Below are positions 7,885-17,205 of a stretch of DNA of 55,337 bases, piece after piece (position 1 is the stretch's first letter; every line of letters starts with the position of its first letter). The stretch lies in assembly GCA_013288345.1 (NCBI GenBank), contig JABDCA010000019.1, positions 1 through 55,337 of the forward strand, given 5' to 3'. Position numbers and translations under genes: made by a program. The notes under the pieces were generated by a model. It was not told where the DNA came from, ran no database searches, and saw only the letters and a list, made by a program, of their open reading frames with translations. Source of the DNA: Bacteroidota bacterium (lineage in GTDB: Bacteria; Bacteroidota; Bacteroidia; JABEUT01).

Positions 7885-9465
7885 TTACTTCTTATACTTT
7901 TTAGCTAAATCAGATCCCACTTTTTCAAGGGTTGCAATTACTTCATCAGGCAGTTTACCGGCCTTCAGTTCAGCAAGCGCATTCTTGTGTTGTGCCTCTA
8001 ATATGCCCAGGTATTCCGCTTCAAATTCCTTCACTTTATTTACAGGCACATCGCGCAATAAGCCTTTTGTACCAAGGTAAATAATAGCAATTTGCTTTTC
8101 AACGGTCATTGGTGAAAACTGGTCCTGCTTCAGTATTTCTACGTTACGCGAACCTTTATCCAATACATATTTAGTTGCAGCATCAAGGTCAGAACCGAAC
8201 TTAGAGAAAGCCTCTAGTTCGCGATATTGAGCCTGGTCGAGCTTAAGTGTACCTGCTACTTTTTTCATTGACTTGATCTGAGCATTACCACCCACACGCG
8301 ATACCGAGATACCTACGTTGATAGCAGGGCGAACACCCGAGTTGAACATATTACCTTCCAGGAATATCTGTCCGTCGGTAATAGATATAACGTTGGTAGG
8401 GATGTATGCTGATACGTCGCCCGCCTGAGTTTCGATAATTGGCAAAGCTGTAAGTGATCCACCACCCTTTACAATGTTCTTAAGTGAAGGAGGAAGGTCA
8501 TTCATTTTGCTAGCTACGCTTTGATCGGCGTTAATTTTTGCAGCACGCTCCAGTAAACGAGAGTGTAAATAGAATATATCACCAGGGTAAGCCTCACGTC
8601 CCGGAGGGCGGCGAAGAAGCAGAGATACTTCACGGTAAGCCACAGCTTGTTTTGAAAGATCATCGTAAACGATAAGTGCAGCACGGCCGGTATCGCGGAA
8701 GAATTCACCTATAGCAGCACCCGATAGCGGAGCGTAGAACTGCATGGTAGCAGGATCGGCAGCGCTGGCAGATACGATAATGGTATATGGCATTGCGCCA
8801 TTCTCTTCGAGTGTACGGTAAATATTTGCAACGGTAGAAGCCTTTTGCCCGATAGCTACATAAATGCAATAAACGGGTTGGCCTTTTTCGTAAAATTCTT
8901 TCTGGTTAATAATGGTATCTATAGCAATTGCTGTTTTACCAATCTGACGGTCGCCAATGATAAGCTCACGTTGTCCGCGGCCGATAGGTATCATGGCATC
9001 GATAGATTTGATACCGGTTTGCAATGGCTCATTTACAGGCTGACGGTAAATAACACCGGGAGCTTTACGTTCCACAGGCATTTCGTAGGTTTCGCCTTGT
9101 ATAGGGCCTTTGCCGTCGATAGGTTCGCCCAATGCGTCAAGCACACGGCCAAGTAAACCTTCGCCTGCTTTTACCGATGCAATACGGCCCAAACGTTTTA
9201 CGGTTGCGCCTTCTTTAATATCGCCCGATCCGCCAAGCAATACAAGTCCCACGTTATCTTCTTCCAGGTTAAGGGCTATACCCTTTAATCCGTTTTCGAA
9301 TTCTACCAGTTCACCGGCCTGAACACCGTTTAAACCATATACACGTGCAATACCGTCACCAATCTGTAATACGGTACCAATCTCCTCCAGTTGAGCTTCA
9401 GTTTTAAATCCTGATAGCTGCTCCCTGAGTATTGCAGATACTTCTGCCGGTTTAATGTCTGCCAT
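7885..9465 (-). CDS. atpA: F1F0 ATP synthase alpha subunit
   Basis: This 526-residue F1 subunit has the N-terminal beta-barrel ([16 protein letters not shown]), the P-loop GDRQIGKT (171-178), the [13 protein letters not shown] segment and the alpha-family signature [14 protein letters not shown]. Alpha carries the non-catalytic nucleotide sites. The length is typical, slightly longer than the E. coli protein. The gene sits 11 bp downstream of atpH and 6 bp upstream of atpG on the same transcript. GC content and codon use match the neighbouring housekeeping genes. Confidence 0.98.
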   Translation of the reverse strand: MADIKPAEVSAILREQLSGFKTEAQLEEIGTVLQIGDGIARVYGLNGVQAGELVEFENGLKGIALNLEEDNVGLVLLGGSGDIKEGATVKRLGRIASVKAGEGLLGRVLDALGEPIDGKGPIQGETYEMPVERKAPGVIYRQPVNEPLQTGIKSIDAMIPIGRGQRELIIGDRQIGKTAIAIDTIINQKEFYEKGQPVYCIYVAIGQKASTVANIYRTLEENGAMPYTIIVSASAADPATMQFYAPLSGAAIGEFFRDTGRAALIVYDDLSKQAVAYREVSLLLRRPPGREAYPGDIFYLHSRLLERAAKINADQSVASKMNDLPPSLKNIVKGGGSLTALPIIETQAGDVSAYIPTNVISITDGQIFLEGNMFNSGVRPAINVGISVSRVGGNAQIKSMKKVAGTLKLDQAQYRELEAFSKFGSDLDAATKYVLDKGSRNVEILKQDQFSPMTVEKQIAIIYLGTKGLLRDVPVNKVKEFEAEYLGILEAQHKNALAELKAGKLPDEVIATLEKVGSDLAKKYKK

Positions 9466-9476
9466 TGTCTTTTGTA

Positions 9477-10028
9477 TTAATTAAGAATATATGATTGATT
9501 AAAATCTTTACGTAATGCCATTAATTGATGCTGTATGCTCATGTCTATCTGCTTGCTACCTACGGTAATAATAAAGCCGCCTATTAGTTGCATATCTACT
9601 TTTTCCAATAACTCTACTTCTGTTTTATAAAACTTCTTCAAAATTTCAAGTACATTGTTGCGGGTAGCTTCGTCAAGCGGAATAGCTGTTGTAACCGTAG
9701 CGGTAACAATATGCTTTTGTTCTTTGTATTGTGCAATAAATTCAACTGCAATAATTTCGAGGTAGCTCTCTCTGCGCTTTTTAGCAAGCAGAATAATAAA
9801 GTCTTCGGTAGTTGGGTTTACATTACCACTGAATATCATTTTGAACACCTGTACTTTCTTCTCGGTCTTAACCACCGGGCTAACCAGCAAAGCGTGAAGG
9901 TCCTTTAACTTGCGGCAGCCAACAAGCACCATGCGCATATCATCATATACTGCATCCAGAATACCTTTTTCATTGGCTATCTGAATCAGCGATTTGGCGT
10001 AACGTATGGCAACTGCGGTTTGAGACAT
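9477..10028 (-). CDS. atpH: F1F0 ATP synthase delta subunit
   Basis: The 183-residue OSCP/delta protein joins the F1 head to the peripheral stalk. Characteristic segments are [17 protein letters not shown] at the N-terminus and the C-terminal [21 protein letters not shown], which matches the family signature (L-x-G-G-x-x-x-x-x-G-x-x-x-x-D-x-S). It lies 15 bp after atpF and 11 bp before atpA, in the standard gene order. Confidence 0.95.
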   Translation of the reverse strand: MSQTAVAIRYAKSLIQIANEKGILDAVYDDMRMVLVGCRKLKDLHALLVSPVVKTEKKVQVFKMIFSGNVNPTTEDFIILLAKKRRESYLEIIAVEFIAQYKEQKHIVTATVTTAIPLDEATRNNVLEILKKFYKTEVELLEKVDMQLIGGFIITVGSKQIDMSIQHQLMALRKDFNQSYILN

Positions 10029-10043
10029 GTGTTTGGGTTGAGA

Positions 10044-10538
10044 TTAGTTTAAACTAACTTCTTTAAGCATTGTATTAACTAAAGCCTTTTGTTTATCGCC
10101 AGAAGATAATTCTGACTTCAATATCTTTTCAGCAATTTCGATAGATAAGTTAGCTACCTGGGTCTTCAGTTCGCTAAGGGCTGCAGCTTTTTCGTTCTGT
10201 ATTGCTTCGCGAGCATCTTGTATAAGCTTAGCGCCTTCTTTTTGCGCTTTGCCCTTTGCTTCATTAATAATAGCATCCTTGGTTTCCCTTGCTTCTTTTA
10301 AAAGACTATCTCTTTCAGCACGGGCTTCCATCAATATTTTTTCGTTGCTGGCTTGTAACTGAGCCATCTCTTGCTTCGCTTTTTCAGCCGAATCAAGGGC
10401 AGTTTGTATTGACTGCTCCCTGTCCTTTAATGCACCAAGGATAGGTTTCCAGGCCATTTTACGCAGGAGGATAAATACAATTAAGAATGTAAGTGTCATC
10501 CAGAAAATAAGACCTACTGAAGGCATCATTATATCCAT
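10044..10538 (-). CDS. atpF: F1F0 ATP synthase b subunit
   Basis: The 164-residue peripheral-stalk protein has one N-terminal membrane helix (about residues 8-26, VGLIFWMTLTFLIVFILL) and then a long charged helix (KDREQSIQTALDSAEKAKQEMAQL onward, cited by its pattern of A, E, K and Q) that should dimerise as a coiled coil. The SLKEARETKDAI and EIAEKIL segments match the family. It anchors OSCP and alpha to subunit a. The gap to atpE is 125 bp, the second longest in the operon. Confidence 0.95.
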   Translation of the reverse strand: MDIMMPSVGLIFWMTLTFLIVFILLRKMAWKPILGALKDREQSIQTALDSAEKAKQEMAQLQASNEKILMEARAERDSLLKEARETKDAIINEAKGKAQKEGAKLIQDAREAIQNEKAAALSELKTQVANLSIEIAEKILKSELSSGDKQKALVNTMLKEVSLN

Positions 10539-10663
10539 ATCACTCTTTTTTTTTAGTTAATTACCTTTTTCAATATTCTTTAAAAACCCTAATCTACTCT
10601 ATTTTTTAATAAACCTTGCGGGCCAACCAAGCGTTGATGCCCGCAAGATCAATTTTTGTAGCG

Positions 10664-10927
10664 TTACTTAAGAGCAACGATAAAGCCGATAACCAGGCCG
10701 AAGAAGGCAGCACCCTCTACGAACGCAATCGCGATGATCATATTGGTACGAATTTCGCCCATGATCTCCGGTTGACGTGCCATAGCTTCCATACCCTTGC
10801 CACCAATCTGACCGATACCAATACCGGCTCCAACTGCTGCAAGGCCTGCGCCCATAGCTCCTAATCCTTGTCCGACAAAACCGCTAGCTGTTGTAGTAGC
10901 CGCTTGTAATAAAGTTGATAATAACAT
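10664..10927 (-). CDS. atpE: F1F0 ATP synthase c subunit
   Basis: The 87-residue hairpin proteolipid has two membrane helices. The first is rich in glycine and alanine (GAGLAAVGAGIGIGQIGG); the polar loop is ARQPE (50-54); the second holds the ion-binding glutamate E71 in FVEGAAFF. The residue after E71 is glycine, not serine, and the Na+-binding Q/ES-T pattern is absent, so the ring probably carries protons. The N-terminal extension of about 20 residues is usual in this phylum. Copy number is set by the ring, so the gene is expected to be strongly translated. Confidence 0.96.
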   Translation of the reverse strand: MLLSTLLQAATTTASGFVGQGLGAMGAGLAAVGAGIGIGQIGGKGMEAMARQPEIMGEIRTNMIIAIAFVEGAAFFGLVIGFIVALK

Positions 10928-10975
10928 ACTGTTTATTTATTTAAGGTTAAAGAATCCAACGTAATACAAAATATC

Positions 10976-11078
10976 GAATAACGAATGCTGAATAACGAAG
11001 TCCGAAGTAATGACTTTATTACCCTGTTATAGCTATTTATTTCAAAATTCGACATTCCTTGTTCAATATTCATTATTC
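10976..11078. repeat. Imperfect inverted repeat between atpB and atpE
   Basis: The arms at 10976-11006 and 11048-11078 match at 23 of 31 positions when one is reversed; their words are GAATAACGAATGCTGAATAA-like. The right arm ends at the base before the atpB stop codon. A hairpin here could attenuate transcription or protect the downstream atpE message, which would suit the high stoichiometry of subunit c. The same word type (GAAT-TACGAA) recurs in other gaps in this window. Confidence 0.6.
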
Positions 11079-12209
11079 TCAGTGATGTGCCGCTTCTTCT
11101 GTTACCATTCCAAAATATATGGCCGACAAAAGGGTGAACACATAAGCCTGAATCAAAGACACTAACACATCTAACAAAAGCATACCGGCTCCAAAAGGAA
11201 TGGAGAATAACGACACTCCGTAACCTACTGCTGCACTTGCAGCGCCGAATATAAATATGAGACTAACTAACGACAGGGCGATAATGTGGCCCGCCAAAAT
11301 GTTAGCGAACATCCGTATAATAAGGGTGAAGGGCTTAAGCACCACACCTAAAATTTCTAATGGGGTAAGTATGAGTATTTTAACCGGAGCAGGTACGCCC
11401 GGCATCCATAGTGTGTGTGCCCAAAAGGTACCGGTCGAGTTTATCATCATCAATACAAAGGTGAAACAAGCAAGGGTGAGTGTAACAGCAATGTTACCTG
11501 TAACGTTAGCGCCACCCGGAGCAAAAGGCACAAGGCCCAATAAGTTTAAGAATAGTATAAAGAAAAATAAGGTAAGCAGGTAAGGCATAAACCTTTCGTA
11601 CTTTTTATGGCCTATAGAAGGAATAGCGATATCATCGCGAATGAACATTACAATAGGCTCGAAGAAAGACTGTATTCCTTTTGGAGCAGCCATAGCACGT
11701 TGCTTATAACCTTTAGCAACTGCGCTGAAGGTAAGCAGCAATAACACGGCAACTAGCATAATGGTAGCTACATTCTTGGTAATAGAGAAATCCCAGATCT
11801 TATCTGTTTCGGCCTTATTTACGGTACCATCGGGGTTGACAACTACAATATGTATGCCCGATTCTTTAAAGCTATAGTTCGATATGGATGGTGCATTGGG
11901 GTCTCTTTCTAAACCTTTATAAACATTACCATGCCACAACTTTGAAGAAGAGAATATCATTAAGCCACGGTCTTTGCTGTAAAGTATAACAGGCAGCGGA
12001 AGTGACAGATCGCCGGCAATGTGCCAGCTATGAGAATCGCTAACGTGCTCGAGAATTACATCTCCGGCATTGAATTTTTCTTTGGCTTCAGGAGCCTCCT
12101 TTACCGATGTAGAATCGGCTGCAAAGGCAAAAGTGGGCATAGCCAACATTAAACCTATTGCAACTATTAAGCTCTTAATATGTCTAAAACCCTTGATTCC
12201 AGTAGTCAT
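11079..12209 (-). CDS. atpB: F1F0 ATP synthase a subunit
   Basis: The 376-residue membrane stator subunit has the conserved arginine of the proton path in PFTLIIRMFANILAGH (about R299), followed by the helix ending VTEEAAHH. The N-terminal third is a signal-like helix (about 13-31, ending FAFAADS) plus about 110 periplasmic residues, an extension typical of Bacteroidota and absent from E. coli. It is the first gene of the atpB-E-F-H-A-G block and has its own -7 element upstream. The usual partners AtpZ and AtpI lie about 4.6 kb further upstream, separated by unrelated genes. Confidence 0.96.
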   Translation of the reverse strand: MTTGIKGFRHIKSLIVAIGLMLAMPTFAFAADSTSVKEAPEAKEKFNAGDVILEHVSDSHSWHIAGDLSLPLPVILYSKDRGLMIFSSSKLWHGNVYKGLERDPNAPSISNYSFKESGIHIVVVNPDGTVNKAETDKIWDFSITKNVATIMLVAVLLLLTFSAVAKGYKQRAMAAPKGIQSFFEPIVMFIRDDIAIPSIGHKKYERFMPYLLTLFFFILFLNLLGLVPFAPGGANVTGNIAVTLTLACFTFVLMMINSTGTFWAHTLWMPGVPAPVKILILTPLEILGVVLKPFTLIIRMFANILAGHIIALSLVSLIFIFGAASAAVGYGVSLFSIPFGAGMLLLDVLVSLIQAYVFTLLSAIYFGMVTEEAAHH

Positions 12210-12247
12210 TCCCCCTATATTATGCGGTCATTTTTTCAAATCCGCTG

Positions 12248-12255
12248 CAAATATA
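12248..12255 (-). promoter_or_regulatory. -7 promoter element for the atpB operon
   Basis: On the minus strand this reads TATATTTG, an exact TAnnTTTG match. It predicts a 5' leader of roughly 30 nt before the atpB ATG. A CAAA (TTTG on the minus strand) at 12270-12273 is closer than the ideal -33 spacing. Confidence 0.5.
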
Positions 12256-12333
12256 GAATATTTATATTTCAAAAATAATTGAATGTGAATAACTTTTAAC
12301 ATTATTCAAAAAATAGCCTGAAAGGCCTATAAA

Positions 12334-12358
12334 GGCTGAGGTTTAGGTTAAGGTTGAG
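12334..12358. repeat. GAGGTTTAGGTTAAGGTTGAG-type repeat word
   Basis: A run of GGTTnAGG words lies in the gap between atpB and the lipoprotein gene. The same word class fills 27739-27886 and appears inside the lnt coding sequence at 18888-18916. The rest of the gap, 12256-12417, holds nothing else I can assign. Confidence 0.5.
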
Positions 12359-12417
12359 AAGTTGATTTGGTAGCTAAAAAAGGGTGGTTTGTCGCACTTT
12401 AATTAGCGAAGACTTAA

Positions 12418-12939
12418 TTACCAGGTAAGTTTAGTGAAAGTGCCATTTTGGATAACACTTGAACCATTAGACATGGACATTGGTGGAGACTGAGTGACAT
12501 AACTAAAAGTACCAGAAGCAATATGTTTTATCGTATCAAACTGGGTAAATATCACTGAACCCATAGAAGTACTGTCAGTAGTTCCATAATAACTTGGACC
12601 CAATGCACCAAATCCTCCTCCACTACTTCCTGCATAATTAGGTATAATGAATGCTATTTTTCCCGTATCTGTAACTCTTACATTCATCCAAACACTTTCA
12701 GAACCCACATTACGGGTCCCAGAATTAAAAGTATCAGCTGCTGAAAAATAGAAAATACCACCTTTATATGTTACGGAAGTTGTATTATAATTACACGTTT
12801 GATTATTAAAGCATTGATCATTAACAGTGGCTATAACATTTGGCGCAGGTTTATTAGGCTTATTATCATTATGCTTTGTACACGAATACACACCAATAGT
12901 TCCTGCTGAAAATAAAATAAAAAGAAACAGTGGTTTCAT
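12418..12939 (-). CDS. Lipoprotein of unknown function
   Basis: The 173-residue protein has a lipoprotein signal (MKPLFLFILFSAGTIGVYSC, with the cysteine at position 20) and then a Lys/Asn/Pro-rich linker (KHNDNKPNKPAPN). The mature part has many short beta strands, Gly/Ser/Thr-rich loops and two cysteines in QCFNNQTC that could form a disulfide. No family is recognised. It follows the beta-barrel-like gene at 12979-13821 by 39 bp on the same strand, so the two may act together in the outer membrane. It belongs to the block inserted between atpI and atpB. Confidence 0.6.
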   Translation of the reverse strand: MKPLFLFILFSAGTIGVYSCTKHNDNKPNKPAPNVIATVNDQCFNNQTCNYNTTSVTYKGGIFYFSAADTFNSGTRNVGSESVWMNVRVTDTGKIAFIIPNYAGSSGGGFGALGPSYYGTTDSTSMGSVIFTQFDTIKHIASGTFSYVTQSPPMSMSNGSSVIQNGTFTKLTW

Positions 12940-12978
12940 TTCAAATTCTTTAGGTAAATATACAAATAAACTTGGAAC

Positions 12979-13821
12979 CTACCCTTTTTTCTGGTATGGG
13001 AAGGCGTAACCGAGGCCAAGACACATATTCATTTGAGCAGGCGGAGGGATTGAATATGGAATAGCAACACTTGTAATATCATGATAAGGATAAACATCAG
13101 ATACCCGAACTGGATTATTAAATTTAACAGTTATAGTATTAGTTGGGCTCAGAATATAATTTGAATAATCAGCAGAGCTGGAAGAAATTGAAGAAGCTAA
13201 CGCCATATCAATATTGGCGCTTATAAATAATTTAGGTGAAACAAATATTTTAAAGCCAATGCCAAGATCAAAAACAAATGAGTCATACTCTGATTGATCT
13301 ATTGTCATCAAAGTAGCTTTCCCAGGATACCACCATTCATTAGTTTGGTAATAGCTTACTTGGGGAATCCCTCCCACCATATACCCAGCTAAAAACCGCA
13401 TGTCAAAAGAAAAATGTTCACCCATATAGGTCCGGGCAAACCCCGCCATAGCGCTAGTAAACTCATACCTGGCACCTAATGGTCCAACCTGTGAAAATGT
13501 ATTCCCTGTCCAATAATTATATCCTTCAAAAAAGATATTAATATTAAAAGGATTTGATGTATGGCTCAGCAATACCTGAAACTCGGCAGTCTGTTCAGCT
13601 ATTGCTATCCCCGCCAATATATTATAATTAATACCAATAACTGCACAGCCCTCAGGTGGGTTTCCGCTTACTGAATCCCTGCCGTAGAATCCTAATGGAA
13701 TACTGACACCTATATTAGCGCTAACATATATTGGATGTAGCTTTCGCAAACTATCCCTTTGGGCAAAGCCCTGCAAAGCCAAAACAGTTAAAACGAGTAT
13801 AAGTTTATGCTTTAAGTGCAT
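12979..13821 (-). CDS. Outer-membrane beta-barrel-like protein, hypothetical
   Basis: This 280-residue protein has a signal peptide (MHLKHKLILVLTVLALQGFAQ, about 1-21). The mature part consists of alternating amphipathic strands with aromatic girdles (YVSANIGVSIPLGFYG; FAFP-like C-terminus LGLGYAFPYQ). Strand-rich proteins that end this way are common outer-membrane proteins in Bacteroidota. No enzymatic motif is visible. It is probably co-transcribed with the downstream lipoprotein gene. The specific family cannot be named. Confidence 0.6.
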   Translation of the reverse strand: MHLKHKLILVLTVLALQGFAQRDSLRKLHPIYVSANIGVSIPLGFYGRDSVSGNPPEGCAVIGINYNILAGIAIAEQTAEFQVLLSHTSNPFNINIFFEGYNYWTGNTFSQVGPLGARYEFTSAMAGFARTYMGEHFSFDMRFLAGYMVGGIPQVSYYQTNEWWYPGKATLMTIDQSEYDSFVFDLGIGFKIFVSPKLFISANIDMALASSISSSSADYSNYILSPTNTITVKFNNPVRVSDVYPYHDITSVAIPYSIPPPAQMNMCLGLGYAFPYQKKG

Positions 13822-13878
13822 GGTGGTTATTATTCTATCAAATATAGCGAATTTACATTTACCACTAACCCCAAACTT

Positions 13879-13958
13879 CTAAAGGGGCTTTGAAAATACA
13901 CTCAACTTACTTACACAACTTAATCAAAGCCCCTTTAGGGTCCCGATAGCTATCGGGA
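13879..13958. repeat. Inverted repeat plus perfect 18-bp palindrome
   Basis: CTAAAGGGGCTTTGA (13879-13893) and TCAAAGCCCCTTTAG (13924-13938) are perfect 15-bp inverted copies with a 30-nt loop. TCCCGATAGCTATCGGGA follows at 13941-13958 as a perfect 18-bp palindrome. The unit lies just downstream of the chromate transporter stop at 13983 and could end that transcript. Confidence 0.7.
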
Positions 13959-13982
13959 TGGGGCAAACACGAAGTACTATTC

Positions 13983-15116
13983 TTAAACCAGATAGAGAAT
14001 ATAACCCAGCAATGCTCCACCCAATATTACCCATGCACTGTTTAGCTTCTTAAAAGTAAAAACAACTATAAAACATACTATTGCAATAGTTATGGTTCGC
14101 CAGTCTGCAATGTTATCCTTGCCTAATTGATAGCACACCGACAATATAATAGCCACCGATGCCATGTTTACAGCATCGAGGAAGGAGGCAAACAAAGTTG
14201 ATTCACGGAGTTTTAATATGGCTGTACTCAACAACCCGACAAACACAAAGGCAGGCAGAAAAATAGCAATGGTGCCAAGTACTGCTCCCTGCAGGCCATT
14301 CATTTGGTAACCCACAAATGTAACCGACGAGAACACCGGACCGGGAGTAAACTGCCCAACTACAATAGCATCTATCAATTGCTGGCGTTGTAAAAAGCCC
14401 TGTTGCACAAACTCGCTATCGAGAAAGGCAAACAGCACATAGCCGCTACCATAAAGTATGCAGCCAATTTTTAAAAAGCTGAAGAACAAACGTGTATTGG
14501 TCAGACTTATTATACTCTGTGCCGGAGCTTGCAAAAGCACAAGTGGTAAAAAGCTTGCGGTTGTGTTCCTGTTTTTTAATGCAGCTATAGCCAGTGCAAT
14601 AAAGCCCGCTCCGAACATGATGTAAAGCTGGTTATAACCCAATATGCAAAGGGCAAGTGTTGCAATGCCAATAATACCCAACTCGACCGACTTCAAGGAT
14701 CTTTTTGCCAATGGATAAATGGCGCCCAGTATTACTACAATAATAGCGGGCTTTATACCATATACAAAAGGCTGAATGGTGGGTACTGAACCATATAGTT
14801 TATATAACCAGGCTATTATACCTGTAATAATTACGGCAGGCATTATAAAACATAAGCCACCAATCAGCAGGCCCTTCCACCCTGCCCGTTTCTGACTTAT
14901 TAAAATTGCAAGTTCAGTACTTGTAGGGCCAGGCACAAGGTTGGTAGCGCCAACCATATCTAAAAAGTATTGGTCGTCGAACCACTTTAGTTTGTCAACT
15001 ACTTCGTTTCGCATCATGGCAATGTGCACAGCAGGGCCGCCAAAGGCTGTAAAGCCAAGTTTTAAAAATAAACGGGCTACTTCTTTTAATCTGCTTTTTT
15101 TATCGCAAGTATTCAA
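13983..15116 (-). CDS. chrA: Chromate transporter (ChrA/CHR family)
   Basis: This is a polytopic membrane protein of the CHR superfamily with both halves in one chain. LKLGFTAFGGPAVHIAMM and the VPGPTSTELAI segment mark the first half; LKIGCILYGSGYVLFAF and QFTPGPVFSSVTFVGY mark the second. These FGGP and PGP motifs are the family hallmark. Members export chromate, though many Bacteroidota copies have unknown anions. I chose the TTG at 15114-15116, 4 nt after the preceding stop, giving about 377 residues. The ATG at 15191 would overlap the upstream gene by 71 nt and add a low-complexity Ala/Val/Gln leader. It is the odd cytoplasmic-membrane gene in the block inserted into the ATP synthase locus. 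Confidence 0.85.
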   Translation of the reverse strand: MNTCDKKSRLKEVARLFLKLGFTAFGGPAVHIAMMRNEVVDKLKWFDDQYFLDMVGATNLVPGPTSTELAILISQKRAGWKGLLIGGLCFIMPAVIITGIIAWLYKLYGSVPTIQPFVYGIKPAIIVVILGAIYPLAKRSLKSVELGIIGIATLALCILGYNQLYIMFGAGFIALAIAALKNRNTTASFLPLVLLQAPAQSIISLTNTRLFFSFLKIGCILYGSGYVLFAFLDSEFVQQGFLQRQQLIDAIVVGQFTPGPVFSSVTFVGYQMNGLQGAVLGTIAIFLPAFVFVGLLSTAILKLRESTLFASFLDAVNMASVAIILSVCYQLGKDNIADWRTITIAIVCFIVVFTFKKLNSAWVILGGALLGYILYLV

Positions 15117-15120
15117 GGCA

Positions 15121-15651
15121 TTAAAAAGTAGGACAATCGGCTGAACTTCTTCCTGGGCCTGAACCGCCGCCACCGCTGCAACCGATAACATATATTAGGC
15201 CAATACGTATGTTGGCCTCACGGAATATGGCATTATACCTCCATTCTAAAAACGGACGTAAGCATTTGTTTGTAGTAACGCCGCCACCTAACTCAAGGTT
15301 GAGGTTGTTTTGCTTTGCGCCTACTTCGGGCGATGTTTTATAACTAATCCAGTCGTTGTAGGCAAGCTGGCCAATGGCATAAAAATTAAAGCTCTTAACC
15401 TTAAACAAGGTATAATCGGCTGTGGCTGCAATTAGCAATTCCTGCACCTGGTTAAAGCCGGGGTAATATGATATTTCGGGTGTAAAACTTAGTTTTTTAT
15501 TCGGGAATATAGCGGCACGCAAACCAAAACCGACTCCGTTGGTTTCAAAATTGTATTGCACATCGCCACCTATACCCAAATTTTGAGCACGGCAAAAAAA
15601 GGGAATAATAAAAACCAGCGCTGTTAAAAGAATTGATCTGTTACCCCTCAT
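15121..15651 (-). CDS. Outer-membrane beta-barrel-like protein, hypothetical
   Basis: From the ATG at 15649-15651 the protein has 176 residues and a clean signal peptide (MRGNRSILLTALVFIIPFFCRAQ). An upstream start would run into the preceding gene. The mature chain is strand-rich (GGDVQYNFETNGVGFGLRAA, ISYYPGF, FYAIGQLAY, LELGGGV), fitting a small eight-strand outer-membrane barrel. The C-terminus is a Cys/Gly/Ser-rich tail (CSGGGGSGPGRSSADC). No family is named. It follows the lipoprotein gene by 10 bp and is followed by chrA 4 nt later. Confidence 0.6.
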   Translation of the reverse strand: MRGNRSILLTALVFIIPFFCRAQNLGIGGDVQYNFETNGVGFGLRAAIFPNKKLSFTPEISYYPGFNQVQELLIAATADYTLFKVKSFNFYAIGQLAYNDWISYKTSPEVGAKQNNLNLELGGGVTTNKCLRPFLEWRYNAIFREANIRIGLIYVIGCSGGGGSGPGRSSADCPTF

Positions 15652-15661
15652 CAAAAAAATA

Positions 15662-16558
15662 CTATAAACCTGTAAGTGTTGCTGTAAGGGCAGGATCTGT
15701 AGTTGCACTAAGTGTAATACTTACCGTGTTGTTAGCAGATACGGTTTGGGTTTGATAAAAGCTAAACAGGTTTCCGCCGCCATCAACACCTATGGCAACA
15801 ATCTCTACTGCCGAGCCATTAGGTATGGCAGTAGTGGTGCTGTTATAGGCCTGCATAACGGTTTTGGTAGCCGGTACATATACAAATATACCCACGTTGG
15901 TAAGGTCGTCGGTGGTAGATGTAAAGTTTATAATCGAGTTAGAATTACTGCCTGCAAGTTGTCCGCAATTTATCCAGCCCAATACCGATGGGTATGCAGT
16001 ATAACTGCTAACATTGGTTGTAAATGGCGTAGGCGGAGTATTGGTCCAATCGGGGTAACCATTGGTAGTAATACCGTACCATGCAGCCATACCGCTAAGC
16101 GGGCTTGCACAAGGCATTTGTATTTCGAAGCTACATCCGCTTGGCTTTAATTGCAACTGGGTTGTTCCTGCAAAAGCACGCAACCTTATTTCGCCCGATG
16201 TTTCTAATATGGTTCCACCTGCAACGGTAGGCATTTGGTAATATATCATATCCTTAGCGGTATACAACTCAACCAGTTTTATCATAAAAGGGTAAGCAAC
16301 GGTATCGCCATTAGGGTACATAAGGCAATTCTTCGAACCCCAAATTTCAGTACCCTGGTTACCTATAATAGGCCCTTTGCCTGCACTGTCGATAATGAAT
16401 GTTTGCTCTGCTACCTCCTTACTGTTTAAGTAAGTGCTTACAGGGCTATATGTATTTAACTTCGCTTTCACCCTATCCTTCGAACAGCTAACAGCAAATA
16501 CAACAAAGCCTGAAATGGCTAAAAGGCTTATTCCGGAAAAGAGATTTAGTTTTTTCAT
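15662..16558 (-). CDS. Lipoprotein of unknown function
   Basis: The 298-residue protein starts with a lipoprotein signal ending FAVSC (C25). The mature part is strand-rich with cysteines (KNCLM, SGCSFEIQMPC, WINCGQ). Its N-terminal segment (YSPVSTYLNSKEVAEQTFIID-like) and the MPCASPLSGMAAWYG motif resemble extracellular or periplasmic beta-sandwich proteins in general, but I recognise no family. It heads a three-gene run (lipoprotein, barrel-like protein, chrA). The neighbouring pair at 12418-13821 is also a lipoprotein beside a barrel-like protein. Confidence 0.55.
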   Translation of the reverse strand: MKKLNLFSGISLLAISGFVVFAVSCSKDRVKAKLNTYSPVSTYLNSKEVAEQTFIIDSAGKGPIIGNQGTEIWGSKNCLMYPNGDTVAYPFMIKLVELYTAKDMIYYQMPTVAGGTILETSGEIRLRAFAGTTQLQLKPSGCSFEIQMPCASPLSGMAAWYGITTNGYPDWTNTPPTPFTTNVSSYTAYPSVLGWINCGQLAGSNSNSIINFTSTTDDLTNVGIFVYVPATKTVMQAYNSTTTAIPNGSAVEIVAIGVDGGGNLFSFYQTQTVSANNTVSITLSATTDPALTATLTGL

Positions 16559-16653
16559 GGAGATTAGTTTTACGGAGGTTAAAGATAAATATTTTTAAGG
16601 TTACTACTTACTACTATGGTAATAACGGAGTATAAAGGGATTTATTTTGTTGT

Positions 16654-16812
16654 TACCAACCCTGGAGGGGTGTCATCTTTGTAGAAGAACAACCCACATA
16701 CAAATACCCGCCGAAGAAACAGATTGCAAATGCAACGATGGAAGTCGGCGGGAGGTGTTTTGATTGCTAGAATAATCTACAAAGAGGTCATCCCGATGGG
16801 ATTATATAGGCC
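16654..16812. repeat. Dispersed palindrome-cluster repeat, copy 2
   Basis: TCTTTGTAGA (16676-16685) and TCTACAAAGA (16776-16785) are perfect inverted arms. Inside them CCCGCCGA and TCGGCGGG form a nested stem. ACCCTGGAGGGGT and ATCCCGATGGGAT flank the outside. GGGGTGTCATCTTTGTAGAA is the core shared, with changes, with the copies at 4440-4583 and 25299-25440. The element fills most of the 260-bp gap between the lipoprotein and AtpI-like genes; I see nothing else there. Confidence 0.7.
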
Positions 16813-16818
16813 ATGCCC

Positions 16819-17205
16819 CTATTTCCCCTTCATAAAACCCAACACCGATTTTATTTCGAAACCGGTATAGATTATGTAGAGGGCAAAAAAGGTAAGAGCA
16901 AAGGTCATAGCCACATCTTTATGCAGGTGGCAATAGAGCGCTATAAATGCCCCATATATAAGCAAGCGCAAACTGCTACTGAGCATAAATGCAGTTGTAA
17001 ACGAACGAGGACTTTTGGTAGCCGCTTTTACCACCATGTAATACGATAATGAAGTGATGCTGAACAGCACCCCAAATATGCAAACAATAGGCTGTACTGC
17101 AAGGCCCAGGTTACCGCTTGCCGAAAGCATAACAGCTATGCCGCACAGTACGGCAGTAATACCTACCAGTTGCATAACAAACCGCATTATAGGACTCTGT
17201 TTCAT
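16819..17205 (-). CDS. AtpI-like membrane protein (ATP synthase assembly)
   Basis: The 128-residue protein has four predicted membrane helices (about 9-28, 35-57, 68-90, 98-118). It matches the size and helix layout of the hydrophobic protein encoded between AtpZ and AtpB in Bacteroidota. Its start overlaps the stop of the AtpZ-like gene by 4 nt (ATGA), so it is translationally coupled to it. I infer a role in c-ring assembly or Mg2+/Ca2+ handling, as suggested for AtpI/AtpZ. The usual downstream atpB is missing here and lies 4.6 kb away. Confidence 0.6.
   Translation of the reverse strand: MKQSPIMRFVMQLVGITAVLCGIAVMLSASGNLGLAVQPIVCIFGVLFSITSLSYYMVVKAATKSPRSFTTAFMLSSSLRLLIYGAFIALYCHLHKDVAMTFALTFFALYIIYTGFEIKSVLGFMKGK

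Noticed and set aside
7885-9465. Expectation of atpD and atpC after atpG
   Set aside because: The genes following atpG are a rhodanese and a small exported protein. Separate atpDC loci are normal in Bacteroidota, so this is not a deletion.
13983-15191. Longer ChrA from the ATG at 15191
   Set aside because: It would overlap the preceding gene by 71 nt and add an Ala/Val/Gln leader unlike the family; the TTG at 15116 follows that gene's stop by 4 nt.
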